The notes under the pieces were generated by a model. The model saw nothing but the letters and a program-made list of their open reading frames with translations. It had not been told where the DNA came from and made no database searches. The position numbers and the translations under genes were made by a program. Shown piece by piece: positions 9,160-15,000 of a DNA stretch of 15,000 nt. Position 1 is the stretch's first letter. Each line of letters starts with the position of its first letter. This DNA comes from Chromera velia (taxonomy: Eukaryota; Sar; Chromeraceae): NCBI GenBank assembly GCA_018398765.1, contig JAHBMJ010000964.1:1-15000 (forward strand), written 5' to 3'.

Positions 9160-9600
9160 TTGTGATATTAATTATTCTTTTTTGAAAAATGTTTTTCTCT
9201 AATTACCTCTGTCACGTCCTCTGTTATTTTCTTGGTTTACTTTTAAAACTTTTTTAAAAACACTCAAAACAGCTATAATCAGAGTTTTATTTACACAACT
9301 CTTAGTCTCTTACACTTCAACAACAGCGTTCAAAACACAGGTAGGTATCAATTAGACACTGTAAAAATAGTTAAAAAATAAAGTACAATAATAACGGAAT
9401 TCATGTAAGGCCTAACGCGGAACCTATCAATCAATCAATCAGTCAATCAATGAGATACATTGACTATAAATAACTATAAAAACCAAAGAATACAACAATT
9501 TAATGATGAGAACCGTTTATATCTTTCATTACTTGGATGAAACTGTTTTATGTGTTCATAATACTAATTAATTCAAACTTTCAATCAGTTTGAGACACAC
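9160..9600. other. Second AT-rich island
   Basis: A sharp rise in A+T begins just after GTTAGGCC (9150-9157); the inverse, GGCCTAAC, occurs at 9409-9416, so the two bracket about 260 bases. The left flank (about 9117-9147) carries GGGGCGGATTAAGCCTAG and a second AAGCCTAG ten bases on. It includes an (ATCA)n run at about 9426-9450. It may be a remnant of a small mobile element, but no target-site duplication or long terminal repeat was found. Confidence 0.3.
9426..9450. repeat. (ATCA)n microsatellite, slightly imperfect
   Basis: About six units of ATCA/GTCA lie in tandem inside the second AT-rich island. Confidence 0.8.
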
Positions 9601-10176
9601 AATCTGATGCAAGCTTCTCTAGAACCTTCTCCGTTGTACATAGTTGTACTGCGGGCACAAACTTTTCAAAAAAGAGGGGAGGGGCTGAGAGCTAAGTACT
9701 GCGGCACTCAGCAGAGCGGCTTTGATCTTTCTCTACTGTTTTTCTTTTTGAATTAGTCCAGATGGGGGAACTAACCGCAGAGAAGGGACTCAACCCGATC
9801 GAGCCTGCTTGGTTTGGTTAATTGCCCCGATCGGACTACAAAAAAAGGGCTCTCTCTGGCAGCCCTGTCAGGATCATGCAGTCCGTTCGTCAAAATTTGA
9901 ACTTCGAAGGGAGTATTGTACTCCAAGAAAAATGCCATACACTGTCACAAAAACATCTATTCAAGCTGATCCGGCCTCCCAAGCTCCAACCGGCGATCGA
10001 TCCCTCAACAAGAGCGACAGACCGGTCAGAGGGCGGGAGGCACCCATGCAGATCGACTACCGATGTGCACAAAGGAAGGAAGATGTATGCTTCCTTTCTC
10101 TCTTTCTGTGAAAAAAGGGCTCTTTATTTTTCAACACAGAAACAAAGGTGCAACGATCAGTGCATGCGTTCGCTCG

Positions 10177-13100
10177 TCAGATTTCGACCGGAAGGGGCGT
10201 AGAGACAGCAGACACAGCAGGCACAGCGGGTGTCACGAAGGAGCCGACAGCCTTCTCGCTGAACAGGGGAGATGAGATGGACACATTGGCAGCAGGGGAA
10301 GAAGTCAAAGACTCCAATTTCGAAGAAGACTCCAGTCTTTCTAGTCTCATTCCACCCCCCAGGTCCCCTTTCCTTTCTTGTGGTGACTCTGGTTGCTGCC
10401 GTTGTTCTGATGACTCTCGCCTCCTGACTCCCCTGCCCCCCCACCCCTCCGCCTCCCTCCAGACTTGCGCTGCCGATTCAAACAACAGCCCGTGCCGCGC
10501 TGCCAGTTTGTCCACATCGTCATCGTACCCCCCTCCTATCACCCCTGACACAGGCACACCCCTGCGAGTGCACTCTCTGAAGACAAACAGGTCCCTTTCC
10601 CTCAGTCCATCCTCAGAGAGATTCAACAACCCCAACTTGTCCCCCTCAAAAGGGTCCACTCCCGAAAGGTACAGGACCAAGTCAGGGCCGAAGGAATCCA
10701 ACACAGAGGGCAAAACCTGAATGAAGGGAGGGAGGAGCGACAGGGGCAGAATTAAGAAACTATTTATGGAAACTGCAGAGAGAAACGAGAGGCTCTGAGG
10801 GTGCATGGTTTCATTTCAAAATGCGAACGGTCCTTCGATCTTCTCGTTGATTTGTTTCTCTTGCAAGGAACTCTGCCTGCCTGCCTGCGCGATGTACCCA
10901 CCCTCAAAAAAAGGTGCATGTGGGGNGGGGGGGGGGGCATCCACTCTCTCTCGGGGAACGATGGAAGGCGAAAAGGAAGGAGACCATACAGACGAGAGGA
11001 CAGAGAGACATAGCTAGAGGAATAGAACGGAAACACACTGATAGCCAAGAAGACACACAAGAAAGGAGAAAAGAATCACAGTTGAAGAGAAAGAACAGCA
11101 ACAGGAAGCTAAAGAGACACTGTCAACAAAAAAAACACTGCCGGGACGATGCCCTTCTCTTTTGTCTGCATACCCCAACCAAGAATTCACATACGCAGGA
11201 GACCTCCATCCATCCATGCACCCACAGAAAGAGAGAGAAAAAGAGGAAGGGAAAAAAGGAAAGAGAGAGGAAGGGAAAAAAGGGGAGAGACACAAATAAG
11301 AAAGAAAAGTACCTCCCGGAGCTTCGACAAGAACTCATCGTCTCCTGCCCCTCTCTCGAAAGAAACGTCCAGATCCGACCTGCATGGAACAGACAGTGAC
11401 GTTCCATCCAGGCGCATTCACTTTAGATAAGCACAAGCAACTCGACAGGACAATCTGATTAGAGAGACAGAATCGAAAGGGAACTATCAGGAGCTCACAC
11501 AACTTTCGAAGGGATTTTTTCGGGTTCTCTCTCGCTCTCTCTCTCTCTTTCTTGCTTGTCCGTGTGTATGCGTTGAATTGAGTCCATCCAACGGCATCCT
11601 TTAATTGCTTGGCTGTATGCGCGGGTTGCATGAACTTCGCACTTACTTGCCTCTCTCCAACGGCCGATCAATTACCTTCCTCTGTGAAGAAAGGACGCGT
11701 TCTCTTTGTTGTTGCTGCTCGTCTTTCAATTCATGTGTAATCTCGATACAATACATCAATGGGTGTGTGCTCCAACGGAGCAGACTGCCTGCCTGCCTGT
11801 CTGACTGACTGACGTTTCCTTTCTGAAGGGAAAAATGGCCCCTGCATGTCTGCCTGCCTGTCTGACTGACTGACGTCTCCTTTCTGAAGGGAAAGTTGGC
11901 CCCGCAGTGGAAGGACAGGGCGAAGACGTCCTTGGAAGGACGCGCACTGGCCAGGGCCGCCGTGCCGTCTCCCTGATGGACGTCTAGGTCAACTATCAAC
12001 ACGCGACTGCAGACAGAAAGACAAACCAGACAGACAGACCGACAGTCAGATTGATGGATTCATTCACAGACAGCTCAGCCTTTTTTCTCGCCTGCAGGAG
12101 CGACGAGGCAAGTGCACTGCAGAGAAGGACGGGCTGCAGAAAAAAAAAGCAACCCGTGCAAACAAAGAGAAACATCTATCCTAGATCGCCTGCTTGCGGA
12201 GGTCGTTAACCACGCCCCCTGGAGGATGAACAGATCAATCACTGTGCGTTCCCTCATTCGCCTGACTGACCTCGCCCTGCCCTCCTTGATGACGACGTCG
12301 GCAGCAATCACGACGTCGTTGAAAATGGTGAACCCGCTCCCGAAATTGTGGTGGGCATGATGGGTCCCTCCTGCACATTCCTTCCATTCACTAATGCATT
12401 CGTTCAGGTGGTCAAGGAACTCTCATCTCATCAAGCACAAGACAGAGGAAGGGGGAGAGAGGTGATGTCTTGCAGAAGGGAATGAACGGAAAGGACATGC
12501 CAAGGAACAGACTAAGAGAGAGGTGGAAAAATAAAATGCGGGTAGTTAGGCAAGGAGGCAAGCATGCGAATCAATGAAACCGCCGAACGCACCTCCGAGA
12601 GAGCAAGCGATGCCGAATTCACACGCTAACTGTGCGGAGAGAACCGTTCCCGCTGCCTCCACAAGGGTCCTCCTCACGAGTTGGGGTGACCAGGGTAGTC
12701 CGATCCTGCGCATTCTCTTTTCGTCCAGAGACCCGGACACGAAATCCGAGAAGTACTCCTGGCAGTGCACGGCGGTGAACCATGAGGGAGGAGGGGCTTC
12801 GACTGGAATGAAGAACTCATCCCTCTTTGCAAGACCAGACCGCAGCAGGTGTAGAAAGAGGGAGGTGAATTTTCTCATTTTAAATCGGTGCTTCGAGGGC
12901 CATGAGGGCGTCGTGTAGGCGTGATGGTAGACTAGGGGAGGGGGGCCCTTGGGGCGGGGGGTCACGCTCTTGGAGAGAATGATTGGTTTGCCGCTGGGCG
13001 GGATGAATAATGACGCCCCTGCTGTGTTCTCTTCTGTGTCATCCGTTCTTTGCGTAGGGAGGCTTGAAGACGCTGAGCGCGAACTGCAGGCGCGGTGAAA

Positions 13101-13232
13101 GGCCCTCTGCCGGCTCTGTAGAAAGAAGGCCGTCTCCCTTAAGTGCACACAAGAAGAAGGCGAAGGACCAGTCGCGAGAAAACATGATAAGAGTGCTGCA
13201 AGCGTCCGACGCCTTAGTCTGCTTGATGGCAT
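10177..13232 (-). CDS. Class IV (HDAC11/AcuC-like) histone deacetylase with N-terminal presequence
   Basis: Five exons join in frame: 13232-12593, 12370-12271, 12006-11875, 11379-11313 and 10716-10177 (492 residues). The chosen start is the first ATG of the open frame. Residues 1-28 look like a signal peptide (RLRRR then LAALLSCFLA), followed by a Ser/Arg-rich segment. The deacetylase domain runs from about 99 (PLVYHHAYTT) through HRFKMRKF, RIGLPWSPQLV, GGGTHHAHHNFGSGF, VLIVDLDVHQGDG, FHCGANFPFRKE, SGVDPFEGDKLG and GGGY. Expected catalytic residues are all present: tandem His 217/218, zinc ligands Asp255, His257 and Asp334, and Tyr377. The family removes acetyl (or, in HDAC11, long-chain acyl) groups from lysines. 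The order and wording of motifs match class IV and prokaryotic relatives, not class I/II. A ~90-residue Ser/Glu-rich tail follows the domain. The presequence suggests plastid or secretory targeting rather than the nucleus. Exon 3 ends at one of two duplicated donors. Confidence 0.87.
10717..11312 (-). other. Intron 4 of the HDAC gene
   Basis: A 596-base phase-0 intron with donor GTACTT and acceptor ATTCAG. It contains a long purine tract on the plus strand (11221-11310, pyrimidine in the transcript), and a G-run with one undetermined base (N at 10926), which may hide a length error. No additional exon was recognised. Confidence 0.75.
11221..11310. repeat. Polypurine tract with a 24-base-spaced direct repeat
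   Basis: About 90 bases are nearly all A/G on the plus strand. GAGGAAGGGAAAAAAGG occurs twice, at 11243-11259 and 11267-11283. The tract starts right beside the exon 4 donor, so the HDAC transcript has a long pyrimidine run just inside intron 4. Confidence 0.8.
11380..11874 (-). other. Intron 3 of the HDAC gene with duplicated 5' splice region
   Basis: A 495-base intron splits codon 291 after its second base. Donor GTCAGTCAGT, acceptor CATGCAG. The end of exon 3 and the donor are repeated 61 bases further into the intron. Removing the full intron from the first donor restores the family sequence FPFRKETSDLDV. Confidence 0.8.
11790..11903. repeat. 61-base tandem duplication across an HDAC exon-intron boundary
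   Basis: Segments 11790-11842 and 11851-11903 align over 53 bases with three mismatches at a constant offset of 61. The right-hand copy spans the end of exon 3 and its donor; the left-hand copy lies wholly in intron 3 and keeps the AAC|GTCAGT donor (GT at 11813-11812 on the minus strand). Both contain CTGC/CTGT/CTGA tetranucleotide runs. Confidence 0.9.
12007..12270 (-). other. Intron 2 of the HDAC gene
   Basis: A 264-base intron with donor GTCAGTCAG and acceptor CTGCAG joins KEGRA to SRVLIVDLDVHQGDG, splitting the Ser247 codon after two bases. Confidence 0.8.
12371..12592 (-). other. Intron 1 of the HDAC gene
   Basis: A 222-base intron with donor GTGCGT and acceptor GTGCAG interrupts the catalytic GGGTHH motif itself. 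Codon 214 (Gly) is split after its first base. The join is supported by the exact restoration of SLGGGTHHA. Confidence 0.85.
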
Positions 13233-14011
13233 TTCTCCTTTGATCTGTGTGTCTTGCAATTCCCCCTCAGTCTTTACTGACTGGCTTGGTTGGTCGTGAG
13301 GAAGAGTCAGTCTGACAGCCGCAAGCAATTAGCTGTTGCACTTCTGCATGTTCGTCTATTTGTCAGCATGACGGAAGCCGGTCGGAGTGTCACGAAAGGG
13401 AATGTGTAAGCTCGACAACTTCCTCTTGTTCCTCCTGTCAGACGTCTTACCATCTATCTTACCATGCAATGTGGTCCAAAAATGGTCCAAAATAGTCCGC
13501 GAGCGATGGAATTGCCTCATGCACGTCTTGCTGAAACATATGCTCAGATGCGTGGCCGGGGTTCGACGGGCCATGCAGAAAATGGCCGGACCCCGGCCTT
13601 ATATACCGAAATGCATGCAGGCCCCGGAAAGACTCTCGAATTGAATTCGCGCAAAAAATGCTTCGAAGCCACGCGCGTATTTCGCTTTGCGGGGTACGTC
13701 GCACTGCCAGGCAGATATGCATACCATTTTCCCGACGGATCTTTGACCGTGCTCCACAGGGAGAACAGGCCTGGTAGAGTCGATACTGTCCTGGCTGCAG
13801 TTCTGCATGCCAAGACATATTACAGCACCCCTTGCTCTGTCACCTCCGTGCACCAGCTCTGGACGAGAACGCTGAGAAACCATTCTGAAAAGCCTGCAAC
13901 ATCTTGACGTTGTCCCATATTGAAGTATTGTTTTGTTTTCCGTGCGAAGAGAAACAAGCACTTCGGTTGTCTGACTTCGCCAAAGCTCCAGAGCACACGG
14001 AAACCTTCAAG
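13233..14011. promoter_or_regulatory. Shared upstream region of the divergent HDAC and Cdc14 genes
   Basis: These 779 bases separate two divergent start codons and presumably hold both promoters and 5' untranslated regions. Visible elements are a 9-base perfect inverted repeat (GGCCGGGGT at 13554-13562, ACCCCGGCC at 13590-13598), an adjoining TATATAAG on the minus strand (13605-13598), and GCATGC palindromes at 13613 and 13805. Open frames of 120-147 residues exist on both strands but overlap each other and match nothing recognised. Confidence 0.5.
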
Positions 14012-15000
14012 ATGACAGAGAGAGAACTACAGGAGGCCATTGAGATCTTGCCTGGCCGTTTCTACTGGTGTGCACTTCACAGTGTGCCCAAGCAAACAGC
14101 CAACACCCATTATTTCTGCATCGACCAAGAACTGGTATACGAGCCGTTCTTTGCGGATTTTGGGCCTTTGAGCCTCGGCCTCACGTATCGATACTGCAAA
14201 ATGATGGAAAGGAAGGTAAGCGACCTGCTGCTCTTACGCACAGACGCATCATTCTGCGGTGAATAGACGGGTGCATCCATCTGACCAAAAAGCGTCTGAC
14301 CTTGATGGTTGTCAAGAAGAAGCAATCACTACCGATGTGCCTCTGTTTCTGTTTGCAGCTAAGTGATCCCGCACTAGCATCGAAGCGCATTGTCCACTAC
14401 TGCTCGACAGACCCTCACAAAAGGGCGAATGCAGCCTACTTGGTGGGGGCCTTCCAGATAGTCGTGCTCAACAAACCTGCAGACGATGCCTATCGACCCT
14501 TTGTGGGCATCTACCCTCCATTTCTCCCCTTCAGAGATGCGACGTACGGCATCTGCACCTACCACTGCACCATTCACGACTGCCTGAAAGGGCTCGAGTG
14601 GGGAATCAAGGTAAGGGACTAGAATCTGTGAGTGAGGAATCAAGGTAAGGGACTAGACTCTACTCTCGGGGGGGAGCAGGCAGACAGAGAGAAATTCAAA
14701 GCGAGAAAGATGGGAGGAGTACAGGGGGTGACTTACCTTGATTTTCAGAGAGAGTCTGAGCCGACGCGTTCACTGGAAGACGAAAAGCACTCACCGATAA
14801 GTCTTGACTCTCAAAGACTCAAACCCCTTCCACCTGTGTCCTTCCAGAGCAGTGAAACACGCAGCCATGCAGTCTGTCTCTCCCTTGTTCTGTCCTGTGA
14901 TGATGGTCATTTGTGGCGAAACGCTTTGATGATATGAATTTGAACTCGATCTGTGATCATTGCAGCTTGGGTGGTTCGACTACACGAACTTCAACCTCCA
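14012..15000 (+). CDS. CDC14: Cdc14-type dual-specificity phosphatase, 3' partial
   Basis: Exons 14012-14215, 14359-14610 and 14966 to the window edge join in phase 0. The start is the first ATG of the frame, 12 residues before the conserved ILPGRFYW. The seen part is the N-terminal Cdc14 domain: NTHYFCIDQELVYEPFFADF, GPLSLGLTYRYCKMM, RIVHYCSTDPHKRANAAYLVGAF, PPFLPFRDATYGICTYHCTIHDCLKGL, then LGWFDYTNFNL. Each matches the family order without gaps. The catalytic HCxxGxxR domain lies beyond the window, so activity cannot be judged. Cdc14 phosphatases dephosphorylate proline-directed Ser sites; in fungi they act in mitotic exit, and in some flagellated protists a link to basal bodies has been proposed. 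Donors are GTAAGC and GTAAGG, acceptors TTTGCAG and ATTGCAG. Intron 2 has a duplicated donor. Confidence 0.88.
14216..14358 (+). other. Intron 1 of the Cdc14 gene
   Basis: A 143-base phase-0 intron with donor GTAAGC and acceptor TTTGCAG. Removing it joins CKMMERK to LSDPALASKRIVHYC, as the family requires. Confidence 0.85.
14602..14657 (+). repeat. Direct duplication of the Cdc14 exon 2 donor
   Basis: The 22 bases 14602-14623 recur exactly at 14636-14657, offset 34. Each copy holds ATCAAG|GTAAGG. If the second donor were used, the added sequence would read Val-Arg-Asp and then TAG (14620-14622), ending the protein early. Confidence 0.95.
14611..14965 (+). other. Intron 2 of the Cdc14 gene with tandem donors and an inverted copy
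   Basis: A 355-base phase-0 intron with donor GTAAGG and acceptor ATTGCAG. The exon-intron junction is repeated 34 bases downstream, and the reverse complement of the junction appears at 14732-14743. Splicing from the first donor gives the expected GLEWGIK-LGWFDY join. Confidence 0.85.

Larger units (their letters stand above)
8663..10176. other. Intergenic region: lipocalin upstream and HDAC downstream
   Basis: This 1.5 kb separates the HDAC stop from the lipocalin start; both genes are on the minus strand. From the lipocalin side it holds a TGCATGCA pair (8850-8881), a block of GC-rich palindromes (8885-8980), a short inverted repeat around ATATATGA (9101-9123), an AT-rich island (9160-9600) with an (ATCA)n run, and mixed sequence to the HDAC stop. 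No gene was recognised on either strand. Confidence 0.6.

Noticed and set aside
13233-13328. Extension of the HDAC protein upstream of the ATG at 13232
   Set aside because: The frame is open back to 13328 but starts there with TTG, and the upstream residues are unlike a presequence. The ATG at 13232 is the first usable start.
13554-13598. GGTTCGA-like word considered as a tRNA B box
   Set aside because: The rest of the box, an A box at the right distance and a cloverleaf are absent. The word sits in the loop of the inverted repeat.
13464-13907. A 147-residue plus-strand frame in the HDAC-Cdc14 spacer, and overlapping minus-strand frames of about 120 residues (13599-13961, 13459-13818)
   Set aside because: They overlap one another on both strands, match no recognised family and lie in the shared upstream region. 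Moderate GC alone can keep such frames open.
13904-14011. Upstream extension of the Cdc14 frame
   Set aside because: It would need a TTG start at 13904. The ATG at 14012 gives the short N-terminus expected before the conserved Cdc14 domain.

Overview
The window looks like nuclear DNA from an intron-containing protist. The best guess is a photosynthetic relative of Apicomplexa (a chromerid such as Chromera or Vitrella). The case for this is circumstantial. The left-hand gene encodes a Cys-rich protein of the kind found in apicomplexan oocyst walls. The palindrome GCATGC, core of a known apicomplexan AP2-factor site, is heavily over-represented in noncoding DNA. One gene carries an N-terminus resembling a bipartite (signal plus transit) plastid-targeting presequence. 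Eight introns can be placed by protein homology; all are GT-AG, seven of eight end in TGCAG, and four of eight begin with GTCAGT. Species assignment is an inference.

Layout. (1) 2-2281, plus strand: 3' part of a secreted wall-type protein, open at the left edge, with strong codon bias. (2) 2282-4573: noncoding space between convergent genes, with an AT-rich island at about 2790-3560 and several microsatellites. (3) 4574-8662, minus strand: a three-exon gene for an unusual lipocalin. All three lipocalin signature regions are present, but the loop between strands E and F carries about 950 residues, mostly two diverged copies of a ~430-residue alpha-helical unit. (4) 8663-10176: lipocalin upstream region (TGCATGCA clusters, GC-rich palindromes), a second AT-rich island and the HDAC 3' flank. 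(5) 10177-13232, minus strand: a five-exon class IV (HDAC11/AcuC-like) histone deacetylase with all catalytic residues and a presequence-like N-terminus. (6) 13233-14011: the shared upstream region of two divergent genes. (7) 14012-15000 and beyond, plus strand: the first two exons and the start of a third of a Cdc14 dual-specificity phosphatase, cut by the right edge.

The four genes do not form an obvious pathway. The most unusual items are the lipocalin with a giant helical insertion, and two introns whose 5' splice sites are tandemly duplicated. In the Cdc14 intron a third, inverted copy could base-pair with either donor.
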